A stretch of DNA of 64,000 nt from Permianibacter fluminis (GTDB lineage: Bacteria > Pseudomonadota > Gammaproteobacteria > Enterobacterales > Permianibacteraceae), in the NCBI RefSeq assembly GCF_013179735.1, contig NZ_JABMEG010000002.1:372001-436000 (forward strand), given 5' to 3'. Shown piece after piece: positions 1 to 11,085 of this stretch (the first letter of the stretch is position 1; every line of letters begins with the position of its first letter). The position numbers and the translations under genes are program-made. Below the pieces are notes generated by a model. It searched no databases. It had not been told where the DNA came from and was given only the letters and a program-made list of their open reading frames with translations.

Positions 1-639
1 GAGGACAAAACCGGCGCCGCCGGCTTTCGGCTTCAGCAAATGTTTGAACGGCGACTGGGTCTGAGCTTTCTTTTCCGGGGTGAAGCGGGTGCCTTCTACG
101 AAGTTCATGATGGAAACCGGCATGGTGCGGAATTTTTCGCAGGCCTTGCGGGTGGTTTCCATGTCTTTGCCTTTCATCTCCGGGTGCTTGGCCAGATAGC
201 TTTTGCTGTAGCGCTTCATGAACGGAAAATCGAGCGCCCACCAGCCAAGGCCGATCACCGGCACCCAGATCAGCTCCTTCTTCAGAAAGAATTTCATGAA
301 TGGAATGTGGCGGTTGAAGATTTTCTGCAGCACCAAAATATCGGCCCAGCTCTGGTGGTTGGAAATCACCAGATACCAGTCATCCAGCTTCAGCGCATCG
401 ACGCCCTCAACGTGCCAGCGGATTTTCTTGGTCAGTGCGTGAATGCCGTTATTGATGCTGATCCAGGCCGTGGCCAAGCCGTTCAGCAAGCGATTGCACA
501 GAATCCGGACCGGGTTGAGCGGCAGACATAGCTTGACCAGCGCAATGGTGAACAGCGGGGCACAGATAAGCAGGGTGTTCAGCGAAATCAGTAGCATCGA
601 GACGATGCCTTTGATGGGGCCGGGCAGAAAACGGAGCAT
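1..639 (-). CDS. YihG-like 1-acylglycerol-3-phosphate acyltransferase family protein (3' end outside window)
   Basis: A minus-strand reading frame stays open from an ATG at 639 to the window edge, giving 213 residues of an incomplete protein. It carries the PlsC-family acyltransferase motif NHQSWAD (residues 94-100, the HX4D catalytic box) and the acceptor-binding motif FVEGTRF (about 180-186). A hydrophobic N-terminal segment (about 10-38) should anchor it in the inner membrane. The surrounding text (WALDFPFMKRYS, KGKDMETTRKACEKF) resembles the E. coli YihG branch, which transfers acyl chains to lysophospholipids, rather than PlsC itself. The substrate is inferred. The C-terminal end is not visible. 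Confidence 0.85.
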   Translation of the reverse strand, partial: MLRFLPGPIKGIVSMLLISLNTLLICAPLFTIALVKLCLPLNPVRILCNRLLNGLATAWISINNGIHALTKKIRWHVEGVDALKLDDWYLVISNHQSWADILVLQKIFNRHIPFMKFFLKKELIWVPVIGLGWWALDFPFMKRYSKSYLAKHPEMKGKDMETTRKACEKFRTMPVSIMNFVEGTRFTPEKKAQTQSPFKHLLKPKAGGAGFVL

Positions 640-667
640 GTGCGACTCTAAAAGGGCTGTTGAGTAA

Positions 668-1033
668 CTATTTGCAGATAGGAGAATATGGTTCGATTTC
701 CCTTAGCTGCATCATTCGCTTCTTATAATCGATATTCTTTGTGATTCTATCCCATCTCTCATATCCGGTGGAAAATTGTCCTCTCGGAGTAGAAAGAAAG
801 TCGAGCATGGCTGGAATGTCTTCTTGAATAACCAGATTCATATCCAGGCTATCGAGATGATGTAGAACCTCGCGGCATACGGAATTGTCTTCATCCTCTT
901 CGTCATCGACTTCAAGATCGCTTGGCCAATAGCGCATCTCAGCCCATTCATGGACTTCGACGGCCGAGAGATCGCCGCGCCCCCAAGCCGCCAGAATGTC
1001 AGCGACGTCCGCTCTTGAGACAAAAATACTCAT
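668..1033 (-). CDS. Small acidic protein of unknown function
   Basis: This is a 121-residue protein with no signal peptide or membrane segment, and I do not recognise its family with certainty. The N-terminus has the pattern ADVADILAAWGRGDLSAVEVHEWAE, split here as ADVADILAAW / GRGDLSAVEVHEWAE, followed by an acidic run (DDEEDEDN, about residues 43-50). Such a short helical W-x-x-G-x-L-x-x-x-x-V-x-x-WAE opening occurs in small uncharacterised proteins, some encoded beside polymorphic toxins, but no toxin gene is visible here. It starts 5 bp after the pyruvate kinase stop, so it is probably co-transcribed with that gene. Its base composition is more A+T-rich than its neighbours, which suggests later acquisition. 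Confidence 0.7.
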   Translation of the reverse strand: MSIFVSRADVADILAAWGRGDLSAVEVHEWAEMRYWPSDLEVDDEEDEDNSVCREVLHHLDSLDMNLVIQEDIPAMLDFLSTPRGQFSTGYERWDRITKNIDYKKRMMQLREIEPYSPICK

Positions 1034-1038
1034 TTGAT

Positions 1039-2499
<1,461 letters not shown>

Positions 2500-2739
2500 G
2501 GTGTGAAAGTCGCTCTTGTTGTTCGCAATGGTGTGGGCCCGAGCCGCTGTTCAAGCGCGGTCATCGGCACACGAAGTGGCGGCAAGCATAGCGGCTGGCT
2601 GGTGCGGACAACAATGCGCAAGCGCCGGATTCGTCATGACAATCGTATGCAATGACGAGAGCGCGCTGGCGTGGCGGCAATTGTCAGCGCGGCACGCGAC
2701 GCGGCGCTGACAACTGGTCCGCTGTGTTGGGTGATGCGC

Positions 2740-3594
2740 TTATTTGTGCAATTCGACGCAGGCGTGCAGCGTGTTCTGCAGCAGCGTTGCCACTGTCATC
2801 GGGCCGACGCCGCCCGGTACCGGCGTGATCCAGCCCGCCCGCTCTACGGCCGTGGCAAATTCGACGTCGCCGCACAGCTTGCCGTTGTCGAGGCGGTTGA
2901 TGCCGACGTCGATAACGATGGCGCCCGGTTTGATCCATTCTCCTTTGACGAAGTTGGGCCGACCAACGCCAACCACCACCAGATCCGCGCGGCCGACTTC
3001 TTCGGCCAGATTCTGGGTCTTGCTGTTGCAAACGGTGACCGTACAGTCGGCCAGCAGCAATTCCAGCAGCATCGGCCGGCCGACGATATTGGAGGCGCCG
3101 ACCACGCAGGCTTTCAGTCCGCGCAGGTTGACGCCGGTTTCGCGGATCAGCGTCATGCAGCCATAAGGCGTGCACGGGCGCAGCAGCGGCCGCTTTTGCG
3201 CCAGCCGGCCAAAGTTGTAGGGGTGGAAGCCGTCAACGTCTTTGTCGGGGCGAATGCGCTCGACCACGGTGTCGGCGTCGATCTGGGCCGGCAGCGGCAG
3301 CTGGACCAGAATGCCATCGACGGTCGGGTCGGCATTGAGTTTGTCGATCAGGGCAAGCAGCTCGGTTTGCGGCGTGTCGATGGCGAGGTTGTACTCGAAC
3401 GAGACAAAGCCGGCTTCTTTGCAGCGTTTGCGCTTGGCGCCGACGTAGACTTGCGAAGCCGGGTTGTCACCGACCAGCACGACGGCCAGTCCGGGGGCCC
3501 GTTCACCATGGGCCAGGCGGGCACTGACTTGTTCGGTGATGGTCTGTTGCAGGCGGTCGGCGACGGCTTTGCCGTCTATCAGTTTGGCGGTCAT
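2740..3594 (-). CDS. folD: Bifunctional methylenetetrahydrofolate dehydrogenase / methenyltetrahydrofolate cyclohydrolase
   Basis: FolD interconverts 5,10-methylene-, 5,10-methenyl- and 10-formyl-tetrahydrofolate, feeding purine and formyl-methionine synthesis. The 284-residue protein has the catalytic [14 protein letters not shown] segment (active-site Tyr and Lys), the GILVQLPLP signature, and the NADP-binding [11 protein letters not shown] chose ATG 3594 (MTAKLIDG) because family members begin there. The open frame extends 25 codons further upstream to 3669 with no family similarity. Position next to a tRNA cluster and tig matches Pseudomonas-type gene order. Confidence 0.96.
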   Translation of the reverse strand: MTAKLIDGKAVADRLQQTITEQVSARLAHGERAPGLAVVLVGDNPASQVYVGAKRKRCKEAGFVSFEYNLAIDTPQTELLALIDKLNADPTVDGILVQLPLPAQIDADTVVERIRPDKDVDGFHPYNFGRLAQKRPLLRPCTPYGCMTLIRETGVNLRGLKACVVGASNIVGRPMLLELLLADCTVTVCNSKTQNLAEEVGRADLVVVGVGRPNFVKGEWIKPGAIVIDVGINRLDNGKLCGDVEFATAVERAGWITPVPGGVGPMTVATLLQNTLHACVELHK

Positions 3595-3689
3595 GGGCGA
3601 TGGGGAGCGGCAAAAAAGGGCGGCCATTGTCGCAATTTTGGCCAAGTTTCCCAAGCGGCAAAGCCGCATTCCGCGGCGGTTCCGGCAAA

Positions 3690-3717
3690 TTGACGGGGGC
3701 AGGTCACGCCTGTATCA
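3690..3717 (+). promoter_or_regulatory. Sigma-70 promoter of the five-tRNA cluster
   Basis: A TTGACG -35 box at 3690-3695 is followed after 16 bp by a TATCAT -10 box at 3712-3717. A G+C-rich stretch (GCCGCGCTCG) follows the -10, as is usual for stringently controlled stable-RNA promoters. The first tRNA begins about 45 bp downstream. The boxes are seen; the stringent-control reading is inference. Confidence 0.6.
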
Positions 3718-3762
3718 TGCCGCGCTCGCCGAACACGGCGTGGTAAAAATCGCGACGATTTT

Positions 3763-3839
3763 CGGGGAATAGCGCAGCTTGGTAGCGCACCTGTTTTGGG
3801 TACAGGGGGTCGTGGGTTCGAATCCCTCTTCCCCGACCA
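3763..3839 (+). tRNA. tRNA-Pro (anticodon TGG)
   Basis: A complete cloverleaf of 77 nt with encoded CCA. The acceptor stem CGGGGAA pairs with TTCCCCG. The anticodon stem CCTGT/ACAGG encloses a loop with anticodon TGG at 3797-3799. It is the first of five clustered tRNAs. Confidence 0.97.
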
Positions 3840-3947
3840 TTATCGCGGTAGTCAGCAGCCGTTACGGCGCTGACAGCCAGCATTTCCGGGCATTCAGGAC
3901 GACTGAACGTCCGGAACGGTAGTAAAAGGTGTCGAACCGTCCGTTTT

Positions 3948-4024
3948 GCGCTCGTAGCTCAGTTGGATAGAGCATCGGCCTTCTAAGCCGAGGGTCGCAG
4001 GTTCGACTCCTGCCGGGCGCGCCA
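3948..4024 (+). tRNA. tRNA-Arg (anticodon TCT)
   Basis: A complete 77-nt cloverleaf with encoded CCA. The acceptor stem GCGCTCG pairs with CGGGCGC (one G-T pair). The anticodon stem TCGGC/GCCGA encloses loop CTTCTAA, giving anticodon TCT, which reads the rarer AGA and AGG arginine codons. A 108-bp spacer separates it from tRNA-Pro. Confidence 0.97.
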
Positions 4025-4129
4025 CTTCGCGTGGCTCGGCATGTAACGGTAAGCCGTTCCGTTACAAGCAGTTCTGTAACAAGCAGTTCTGTAATAAGTA
4101 GTAGTGCAGTACAAGCCGTACCGTTTGAT

Positions 4130-4206
4130 GGTGGGTGTAGCTCAGTTGGTAGAGCCCCGGATTGTGATTCCGGTTGTCGTGGGTTCAAGTCCCATCACTC
4201 ACCCCA
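4130..4206 (+). tRNA. tRNA-His (anticodon GTG)
   Basis: A complete cloverleaf with encoded CCA. The acceptor GTGGGTG pairs with CACTCAC, and an extra encoded G at 4130 faces C73, which is the G-1 identity base of tRNA-His. The anticodon stem CCGGA/TCCGG holds loop TTGTGAT with anticodon GTG. The 5' spacer contains a short direct duplication (GTTACAAGCAGTTCT-like units near 4060-4095). Confidence 0.97.
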
Positions 4207-4239
4207 GTTTCCGAAGATTGGTCCTCGGGCCGGTTTTCC

Positions 4240-4315
4240 GGGTCGTTAGCTCAGTTGGTAGAGCAGCGGACTCTTAATCCGTAGGTCGAGTGTTCGAGCC
4301 ACTCACGACCCACCA
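4240..4315 (+). tRNA. tRNA-Lys (anticodon CTT)
   Basis: A complete 76-nt cloverleaf with encoded CCA. The acceptor GGGTCGT pairs with ACGACCC. The anticodon stem GCGGA/TCCGT encloses loop CTCTTAA with anticodon CTT, the AAG-specific lysine isoacceptor. Confidence 0.96.
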
Positions 4316-4438
4316 AAATTAAGAAACCTGACCGTGATCCTGCGGTCAGGGGCAGTACATGCCATCCCATATCCGGTCCCGTGGCGTTTCTGGCCCATGA
4401 CCGCCAGCAGCGCACAGGTCCGGAAGTGTCGGGTCGCA

Positions 4439-4523
4439 GCGAAAGTGGCGAAATTGGTAGACGCACTGGATTTAGGTTCCAGCGCCGCAAGGCGTGAGAG
4501 TTCGAGTCTCTCCTTTCGCACCA
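4439..4523 (+). tRNA. tRNA-Leu (anticodon TAG)
   Basis: An 85-nt class II tRNA with a long variable arm (about 4482-4496) and encoded CCA. The acceptor GCGAAAG pairs with CTTTCGC. The anticodon stem CTGGA/TCCAG encloses loop TTTAGGT with anticodon TAG. It is the last gene of the cluster; tig starts about 200 bp downstream. Confidence 0.97.
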
Positions 4524-4730
4524 TTTTGTGTTGAATACCAAAAGTCTTCTGCATCGCGGCTGCTTCGGCGTTGTGATCAGAGCAACAGCCGGCCCTCGTC
4601 CGGCCGTTGGTATTTGTGGTTTTTTTCGCCGTGTGTTGCCGAACAAATTTGGTCCAAGCCAGATCGATGCAACGCACGGGTTCTGAACACTGCGGTCGAC
4701 CGGGTCGATCGCTGAACGGGGAGTAATACC

Positions 4731-6035
4731 ATGCAAGTTTCCGTGGAAGTACTGAACGGGCTCGAGCGCCGCGTCACCATCGGTGTGCCGGCAGAGTCGA
4801 TCGAGTCGGAAATCAGCAAGCGCCTGCAACAGCTGTCGCGCAGCCAGCGCCTGCCGGGTTTCCGTCCGGGCAAGCTGCCGATGAACGTGGTCAACCAGCG
4901 TTGGGGCGATACCGTGCGTCGCGAAGTCTGGGGCGACACCATGCAGCGGTCGTTCTATGAAGCCGTGATGAAGGAAAAGCTGAATCCGGCTGGCAATCCG
5001 CGCATCGAGCCGAAAAAGCTGGAAGCCGGCAAAGATGTCGAATTCGTCGCCACCTTTGAAGTCTACCCGGAGTTCACTGTTGCCGGTCTGGACAAAATCG
5101 CGGTGGAAAAACCGATCGCCGATGTCACCGACGCTGACGTCGAGACCATGCTGGAAACGCTGCGCAAGCAACGGTCAAGCTGGGCTGTCGTTGAGCGCGC
5201 CGCGAAAGACGGCGACCAAGTGACGATCGATTTCGTTGGTACCGTTGATGGCCAGGCCTTTGAAGGCGGCAGCGCCAACGGCGTCAAGGTTGTGATCGGT
5301 TCCAACAGCATGATCCCGGGCTTTGAAGAAGGCCTGGTTGGCGCCAAGGCTGGCGGCAGCGTCGAACTGAACGTGACCTTCCCCGAAGATTATGGCAATG
5401 CCGATCTGGCCGGCAAAGCCGCGGTGTTCAAAGTCACCGTCGGCAGCATTTCCGAGCAGAAATTGCCGGAACTGGATGACGCCTTTGTGGCGCTGTTCGG
5501 CCTGAGCTCAGGCGGTGTCGATGCGCTGAAAGTCGAGGTGCGCAAGAACATGACCCGCGAACTGCGGCAAGTGATCAAGAACAAGATCAAAGCCCAGGTC
5601 ATGGACGGTCTGGTCAAGGAAAACAGCATCAGCCTGCCGACCGCGCTGGTGGATCAGGAAATCGAGCGGCTGCGTCAGCAAGCCAACCGCGAACTCGGCA
5701 TGGCTACCCGCAAGAAAGATTTGCCGGAGCTGCCGGCGTCGCTGTTCTCGGATCAAGCCAAGCGTCGGGTCAGCCTGGGCCTGATTGTTGGCGAAGTGAT
5801 TCGTGCCAACAAAATCGAGGCGGATGGCAATCGCGTTCGCACCGCAGTCGAAGACATCGCGTCGGCCTATGAAACGCCGTCCGAAGTCGTCAACTGGTAT
5901 TACGCCAACAAGCGTGAACTGGCCCAGATGGAAGCGCTGGTGCTCGAAGATCAAGTGGTTGACTTCGTGCTGGCCAAAGCCCAAGTCACTGAAAAGCAAG
6001 TCTCTTTTGACGAGTTGATGAACAAGCGCCAGTAA
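4731..6035 (+). CDS. tig: Trigger factor, ribosome-associated chaperone and peptidyl-prolyl isomerase
   Basis: The 434-residue protein binds the ribosome near the exit tunnel and helps nascent chains fold. The N-terminal ribosome-binding signature is visible as LPGFRPGKLPMNVV (about residues 42-55). The FKBP-type isomerase domain (about 150-245) contains DQVTIDFVGTVDGQAFEGG and MIPGFEEGLVG. The C-terminal chaperone arms follow. Length matches the family (about 430-435). A GGGGAG ribosome-binding site precedes the ATG. It heads the conserved tig-clpP-clpX-lon order. Confidence 0.97.
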   Translation: MQVSVEVLNGLERRVTIGVPAESIESEISKRLQQLSRSQRLPGFRPGKLPMNVVNQRWGDTVRREVWGDTMQRSFYEAVMKEKLNPAGNPRIEPKKLEAGKDVEFVATFEVYPEFTVAGLDKIAVEKPIADVTDADVETMLETLRKQRSSWAVVERAAKDGDQVTIDFVGTVDGQAFEGGSANGVKVVIGSNSMIPGFEEGLVGAKAGGSVELNVTFPEDYGNADLAGKAAVFKVTVGSISEQKLPELDDAFVALFGLSSGGVDALKVEVRKNMTRELRQVIKNKIKAQVMDGLVKENSISLPTALVDQEIERLRQQANRELGMATRKKDLPELPASLFSDQAKRRVSLGLIVGEVIRANKIEADGNRVRTAVEDIASAYETPSEVVNWYYANKRELAQMEALVLEDQVVDFVLAKAQVTEKQVSFDELMNKRQ

Positions 6036-6059
6036 TCACTGGGCTTTTCATATGCATAA

Positions 6060-6093
6060 GAACCCCGGCTGCTGGTGACGGCATCCGGGGTTC
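6060..6093 (+). terminator. Hairpin after tig, weak terminator or processing site
   Basis: GAACCCCGG at 6060-6068 pairs with CCGGGGTTC at 6085-6093 around a 16-nt loop. No T-tract follows, so it is a poor intrinsic terminator. It may stabilise the tig mRNA end or attenuate read-through into clpP. Confidence 0.4.
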
Positions 6094-6211
6094 GCTATCA
6101 TGGCCTTTAATGTTTGGGGTTCGGCACCATTATCGAGGGCGTCGACCATCGACCTATTCGGTCGACCAGCTCCGCCGCTAGCGGAGCGGCTGACCACAAC
6201 AAGGAATGCTC

Positions 6212-6832
6212 ATGATTCGCAACGGTATGTCGCAATTGCCCCCTGAAATCGCCCAGCTGGTCCCGATGGTTGTCGAACAGACCGCCCGCGGTGAGCGTGC
6301 TTTCGACATTTATTCCCGGTTGCTGAAAGAGCGGATCATTTTTCTGACCGGCCCGGTCGAAGATCACATGGCCAATCTGGTGGTGGCACAGCTCCTGTTC
6401 CTTGAAGCGGAAAACCCGGACAAGGACATCAGCCTGTACATCAATTCGCCGGGCGGCGTCATCACGGCCGGCATGTCGATTTACGACACCATGCAGTTCA
6501 TCAAGCCGGATGTCTCGACCCTGTGTATTGGCCAGGCCTGTTCGATGGGCGCGTTCCTGCTGGCTGGCGGCGCCAAGGGCAAGCGGCACTGTCTGCCGAA
6601 CGCCCGGGTCATGATTCACCAGCCGTCCGGTGGCGCTCAGGGTCAGGCGACTGACATTGAAATTCACGCCCGGGAAATCCTGAAAATGCGGGAGAATCTG
6701 AATCAGCTGATGGCCGAACACACTGGTCGTTCATTGGCGGAAATCCAGCGCGATACCGAACGCGACTACTTTATGAGCGCTGAAGAGGCACTGGAGTACG
6801 GTTTGGTGGATTCGGTGCTGAACAAGCGCTGA
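6212..6832 (+). CDS. clpP: ATP-dependent Clp protease proteolytic subunit
   Basis: ClpP is the 14-mer serine protease chamber that degrades proteins delivered by ClpX or ClpA. The 206-residue protein shows catalytic Ser in [14 protein letters not shown], His in [12 protein letters not shown], and the downstream Asp in the [15 protein letters not shown] region. I chose ATG 6212 because the AAGGA box at 6201-6205 then has a 6-nt spacer; the ATG at 6206 abuts the box. A hairpin (GCTCCGC/GCGGAGC, 6169-6187) sits just upstream of the ribosome-binding site. Confidence 0.96.
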   Translation: MIRNGMSQLPPEIAQLVPMVVEQTARGERAFDIYSRLLKERIIFLTGPVEDHMANLVVAQLLFLEAENPDKDISLYINSPGGVITAGMSIYDTMQFIKPDVSTLCIGQACSMGAFLLAGGAKGKRHCLPNARVMIHQPSGGAQGQATDIEIHAREILKMRENLNQLMAEHTGRSLAEIQRDTERDYFMSAEEALEYGLVDSVLNKR

Positions 6833-6883
6833 TACCGGCTTCATGTGGCCGGCTCGCCAAGGGCCGGGCCACGGCCGACGGCG

Positions 6884-6958
6884 GGTTCACAGGCGTCTGG
6901 TCCACAGATGCCTGGTCCAATGGTGTCGGGCCCACAGGTGTCTGGTTCACAGGTTTAT
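6884..6958 (+). repeat. Five imperfect 15-bp tandem repeats between clpP and clpX
   Basis: Five consecutive 15-bp units run from 6884 to 6958, each close to GGTCCACAGGTGTCT. Unit starts are 6884, 6899, 6914, 6929 and 6944. The third copy is the most diverged in its middle and the last is altered at its end. The array lies in the 217-bp clpP-clpX spacer, about 90 bp before clpX. An apparent open frame through it simply translates the repeat and is not a credible gene. Confidence 0.85.
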
Positions 6959-7049
6959 AAGCTGCTCCGAGCAGGAAACTGCTCAGGCGGGCTAGAATCC
7001 AATTATCAGGACGCGCCTCCCGAGCGCGTCCGCCGGATTAGAGGTAGCT

Positions 7050-8336
7050 ATGGCTGAGAAGCGTTCTGGCGGCAAGGATGAAGGCGGCAAGTTGCTGTAT
7101 TGCTCCTTCTGCGGCAAGAGCCAGCACGAAGTCCGCAAACTGATTGCGGGCCCGTCAGTTTTTATTTGCGACGAGTGCGTCGAGCTGTGCAACGACATCA
7201 TCCGGGAAGAGGTGCAGGACACGACCTCGAGCTCGGACAAGCCGCGCTTGCCGTCACCGAAAGAAATCAAGAAGACCCTCGACGAATACGTCATCGGCCA
7301 GCCGCATGCCAAGAAGGTGCTCGCCGTTGCCGTGTACAACCACTACAAGCGTCTGCAAGGTGGTGGTCACAAGAAAGACGAGGTTGAACTTGGCAAGAGC
7401 AACATCTTGCTGGTTGGCCCGACCGGCTCCGGCAAGACGCTGCTGGCCGAAACGCTGGCGCGCTTGCTCAACGTGCCGTTCACCATTGCCGATGCCACCA
7501 CGCTGACCGAAGCCGGTTACGTTGGTGAAGATGTCGAGAACATTATTCAGAAACTGCTGCAGAAATGCGATTACGACATCGAGAAGGCGCAGCAGGGCAT
7601 TGTCTACATCGATGAAATCGACAAGATTTCCCGCAAGTCGGAAAACCCGTCGATTACCCGCGATGTGTCCGGTGAAGGCGTTCAGCAGGCGCTGCTGAAA
7701 CTGATCGAAGGCACGGTGGCTTCGGTGCCGCCGCAAGGTGGTCGCAAGCATCCGCAGCAGGAATTCCTGCAGGTCGACACCAAGAACATTCTGTTCATCT
7801 GCGGCGGCGCGTTTGCCGGCTTGGACAAGGTGATTCGGGATCGCTCCGAAAAAGGCGGCATCGGCTTTGGTGCCGAAGTGCGCAGCAAGGACGACAAGAA
7901 GAACGTTGGCGAAGTGCTGAAAGCGGTCGAACCGGATGACTTGATCAAGTTTGGTTTGATTCCGGAGTTCGTCGGTCGCTTGCCGATTGTCGCGACGCTG
8001 GAAGAGCTCGATGAGCCAGCCCTGATCAAGATTCTGACTGAGCCGAAGAACGCGCTGGTCAAGCAATACCAGAAACTGTTCGACATGGAAGGCGTGCAGC
8101 TGGAGTTCCGCGAAGAAGCGCTGGGTTCGGTGGCCCGTCAGGCGATGGCGCGCAAAACCGGTGCCCGCGGCCTGCGTTCGATTCTGGAAGGCACCTTGCT
8201 CGACACCATGTTTGATCTGCCGAGCCTGGAAAACGTCTCCAAGGTGGTCATTGATTCGGCGGTCATTGCTGGCGACAGCAAGCCCAAGCTGATTTACAAC
8301 AATGACAGCCTGCCAAAGGCCGCTTCCGACCAATAA
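7050..8336 (+). CDS. clpX: ATP-dependent Clp protease ATP-binding subunit
   Basis: ClpX is the hexameric AAA+ unfoldase partner of ClpP. The 428-residue protein has an N-terminal four-cysteine zinc finger (CSFC and CDEC, about residues 15-40), Walker A GPTGSGKT, Walker [11 protein letters not shown], the sensor region, and the ClpP-contacting IGF loop visible in GGIGFGAEV. Length is typical. A GAGGTAGCT ribosome-binding stretch precedes the ATG. It sits directly after clpP, separated by the tandem-repeat spacer. Confidence 0.97.
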   Translation: MAEKRSGGKDEGGKLLYCSFCGKSQHEVRKLIAGPSVFICDECVELCNDIIREEVQDTTSSSDKPRLPSPKEIKKTLDEYVIGQPHAKKVLAVAVYNHYKRLQGGGHKKDEVELGKSNILLVGPTGSGKTLLAETLARLLNVPFTIADATTLTEAGYVGEDVENIIQKLLQKCDYDIEKAQQGIVYIDEIDKISRKSENPSITRDVSGEGVQQALLKLIEGTVASVPPQGGRKHPQQEFLQVDTKNILFICGGAFAGLDKVIRDRSEKGGIGFGAEVRSKDDKKNVGEVLKAVEPDDLIKFGLIPEFVGRLPIVATLEELDEPALIKILTEPKNALVKQYQKLFDMEGVQLEFREEALGSVARQAMARKTGARGLRSILEGTLLDTMFDLPSLENVSKVVIDSAVIAGDSKPKLIYNNDSLPKAASDQ

Positions 8337-8414
8337 GCTCGCTTTTTAAACAGCGCGGCATATTTACGGTCAGATGTAAGCTCATACTCAAGGCATGGCG
8401 TCATGGCTTCAAAG

Positions 8415-8449
8415 CGCCCGACCGGGGGTCTTCCCGGTCGGGCGTTTGT
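8415..8449 (+). terminator. Intrinsic terminator after clpX
   Basis: CGCCCGACCGGG (8415-8426) pairs perfectly with CCCGGTCGGGCG (8433-8444) around a 6-nt loop and is followed by TTTGT. This strong stem ends the clpP-clpX unit and separates it from lon. Confidence 0.85.
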
Positions 8450-8534
8450 CCATTTGAGCGCAACGCATCGCGTTGCCGTATAAGGATCTGGCCAAATCGT
8501 TCTTGGCCGGGGCGCAATTAGTCCGTATTTACCG

Positions 8535-8561
8535 TTGAAGGCCATAAAAGCGGCCCCATAT
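8535..8561 (+). promoter_or_regulatory. Heat-shock (sigma-32) promoter of lon
   Basis: TTGAA at 8535-8539 and CCCCATAT at 8554-8561 are separated by 14 bp. This matches the sigma-32 pattern (CTTGAAA, 13-15 bp, CCCCATnT) known at lon in Gammaproteobacteria. The lon start codon is about 75 bp further on. Confidence 0.75.
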
Positions 8562-8634
8562 ACTCGTCACCTGTAGTTAAGTTCAAGGCCGATCTGGCAC
8601 CCCGCCACGTCGGTTTTCCTGCCCGGAAGCCCAG

Positions 8635-11034
8635 ATGACCGCCAGCAATGAAGTGTTAGAACTGCCAGTCCTGCCTCTGCGCGATGTGGTGGTGTTCCCG
8701 CATATGGTGATCCCGCTGTTTGTCGGCCGGGAGAAATCGGTGCAGGCGCTTGAAAGCGCCATGAAGAGCGACAAGCAGATTCTGCTGGTCGCACAGCGCG
8801 AAGCCGCGGTCGATTCGCCGGCGGCGAAAGACGTTTACCTGACCGGCTGTGTCGCCACCATTTTGCAGATGCTCAAATTGCCGGATGGGAACGTCAAGGT
8901 GCTGGTCGAAGGCGTTCAGCGCGCCCGCGTGCTGCGCTACGTCGATGGCGCCGACATGCTGTCGGCCGAAGCCGAGTACCTGAGCCCGGATCAGCCGAAC
9001 CCGAAAGAAGAAGAAGCACTGATGCGCTCCACCATCGGCATCTTCGAAAATTACGTCAAGACCGGTCGCAAAGTGCCGCAGGAAATCGTGCAGGCGGTAT
9101 CGAGCCTGGAAGAGCCGGCCCGACTGGCTGACACCATTGCTGCCCACTTGGCGCTGAAAGTCGCCGACAAGCAAAAAATCCTGGAAATCGATCGGGTCAG
9201 CGAGCGGCTTGAGCACTTGATGGCCTTGATGGAAGGCGAAATCGAGCTGATGAATGTCGAGAAGCGCATTCGCGGCCGGGTCAAGCGCCAGATGGAAAAG
9301 TCGCAGCGCGAGTACTACCTGAATGAGCAGATGAAAGCCATTCAGAAAGAACTTGGCGACATGGACGATGGCCAGAACGAATTCGAAGAACTCGAGAAAA
9401 AGATCGACAAGGCCGGTATGAGCAAAGAAGCGCGTGCCAAGGCCGATGCCGAACTGAAAAAACTCAAGATGATGTCACCGATGTCGGCCGAGGCGACCGT
9501 GGTTCGCGGTTACCTCGAATGGATGTTGCAGGTGCCATGGAAAAAACGCAGCAAGGTCTCGCACGATCTGGTGCGGGCGCAGAAAATCCTCGACGAGGAT
9601 CACTACGGTCTGGAAGACATCAAGGAGCGCATCCTTGAGTATCTTGCCGTGCAACAGCGGGTCAAGAAAGTCAAAGGTCCGGTGCTCTGCTTGGTCGGCC
9701 CGCCGGGTGTCGGCAAGACCTCGCTCGGTCAGTCGATTGCGCGCGCCACCGGTCGCGAGTTCATTCGCGTGGCCTTGGGCGGCGTCCGTGACGAAGCCGA
9801 GATCCGCGGTCACCGCCGGACCTATATCGGTTCGATGCCGGGCCGGGTCATTCAGAAACTGGCCAAGGTTGGAGTCCGCAATCCGCTGTTCCTGCTCGAT
9901 GAAATCGACAAGATGGCGATGGATTTTCGTGGTGACCCGGCGTCGGCCTTGCTGGAAGTGCTGGACCCGGAACAGAACCACACCTTCAATGATCATTACC
10001 TCGAGGTGGATTTCGATCTGTCCGAGATCATGTTCATCTGCACCGCCAACTCGATGAAAATTCCGGCGCCGCTGCTGGATCGGATGGAAGTCATCCGTAT
10101 TCCGGGCTACACCGAGGACGAGAAGGTCAATATTGCCGAGCGTTACCTGCTGGCCAAGCAGCGCGATGCGGTCGGCATGAAAGCTGAAGAGTTTGATCTG
10201 TCCACGTCGGCGATACGCGACATCATCCGCTTCTACACGCGTGAAGCGGGCGTGCGTAACTTGGAGCGGGAAATCGCCAAGATCTGCCGCAAGGTGGCCA
10301 AGCAACTGATCCTGAAGCCGGGCAAAGGCAAGCTGACGGTTAGCGAAAAGCAGCTGGAAAAATACCTCGGCGTGGCTCGTTTTGATTACGGCAAGGCTGG
10401 CGAGAAAGATCGAATCGGCGAAGTCACCGGTTTGGCCTGGACCGAAGTTGGCGGCGAACTGCTGTCAATTGAAGCCGTAACCGTCACCGGCAAGGGCAAA
10501 ACCACATTCACTGGTTCGCTTGGCGATGTCATGCAGGAATCGATCAAGGCCGCGATGACCGTCGTTCGCAGCCGCGCCGATGTGCTGGGGATTGCGCCGG
10601 ACTTTTACGAGAAGTTCGATGTCCATGTCCACGTGCCGGAAGGCGCTACGCCAAAAGATGGTCCGTCGGCCGGTATTGCCATGTGCACGGCGCTGGTCTC
10701 CAGTCTGACCGGTATTCCGGTCAAGGCTGACGTTGCAATGACCGGTGAAATTACCCTGCGCGGCGAGGTATTGCCGATTGGTGGTCTGAAGGAAAAGCTG
10801 CTGGCGGCACACCGCGGTGGCATCAAGACAGTGGTCATTCCAAAAGACAACCGTCGCGATCTCAAGGACATACCGAAGCAAGTGTTGAAAGAGCTCGAAG
10901 TTCATTGCGTGCAGTGGATTGACGAAGTCTTGACGCTGGCGCTGACGCGGCAACCGGAACCGCGCGTTGCCGTGACCGAAGCGGCAGCAGCAAACAAGGA
11001 TGCCGCTGCAACCGGTGAGATTCAGGCGCACTAA
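8635..11034 (+). CDS. lon: ATP-dependent Lon protease
   Basis: Lon degrades misfolded and specific regulatory proteins in the cytosol. The 799-residue protein has the N-terminal substrate-binding LON domain ([20 protein letters not shown]), a charged coiled-coil linker (about 185-260), an AAA+ module with Walker [10 protein letters not shown] and sensor motifs, and the C-terminal protease domain. The catalytic serine is in [13 protein letters not shown] and the lysine in [12 protein letters not shown]. The C-terminal tail beyond the protease domain is short and alanine-rich. A sigma-32-type promoter lies upstream, and a perfect terminator follows. Confidence 0.97.
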   Translation: MTASNEVLELPVLPLRDVVVFPHMVIPLFVGREKSVQALESAMKSDKQILLVAQREAAVDSPAAKDVYLTGCVATILQMLKLPDGNVKVLVEGVQRARVLRYVDGADMLSAEAEYLSPDQPNPKEEEALMRSTIGIFENYVKTGRKVPQEIVQAVSSLEEPARLADTIAAHLALKVADKQKILEIDRVSERLEHLMALMEGEIELMNVEKRIRGRVKRQMEKSQREYYLNEQMKAIQKELGDMDDGQNEFEELEKKIDKAGMSKEARAKADAELKKLKMMSPMSAEATVVRGYLEWMLQVPWKKRSKVSHDLVRAQKILDEDHYGLEDIKERILEYLAVQQRVKKVKGPVLCLVGPPGVGKTSLGQSIARATGREFIRVALGGVRDEAEIRGHRRTYIGSMPGRVIQKLAKVGVRNPLFLLDEIDKMAMDFRGDPASALLEVLDPEQNHTFNDHYLEVDFDLSEIMFICTANSMKIPAPLLDRMEVIRIPGYTEDEKVNIAERYLLAKQRDAVGMKAEEFDLSTSAIRDIIRFYTREAGVRNLEREIAKICRKVAKQLILKPGKGKLTVSEKQLEKYLGVARFDYGKAGEKDRIGEVTGLAWTEVGGELLSIEAVTVTGKGKTTFTGSLGDVMQESIKAAMTVVRSRADVLGIAPDFYEKFDVHVHVPEGATPKDGPSAGIAMCTALVSSLTGIPVKADVAMTGEITLRGEVLPIGGLKEKLLAAHRGGIKTVVIPKDNRRDLKDIPKQVLKELEVHCVQWIDEVLTLALTRQPEPRVAVTEAAAANKDAAATGEIQAH

Positions 11035-11085
11035 GTTGTGCGTTGGGTTCAGTTACAGAAACGCCTTCCGAGTTTGAACGTCACG

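Noticed and set aside
4031-5171. Open frames across the tRNA cluster and antisense to tig (for example 4251-5171 minus)
   Set aside because: They cover tRNA genes or lie opposite tig and show no protein-family features.
6845-7057. 70-codon open frame between clpP and clpX with a GPQVSG-type repeat
   Set aside because: It only translates the 15-bp tandem repeats, has no ribosome-binding site and overlaps the clpX start.
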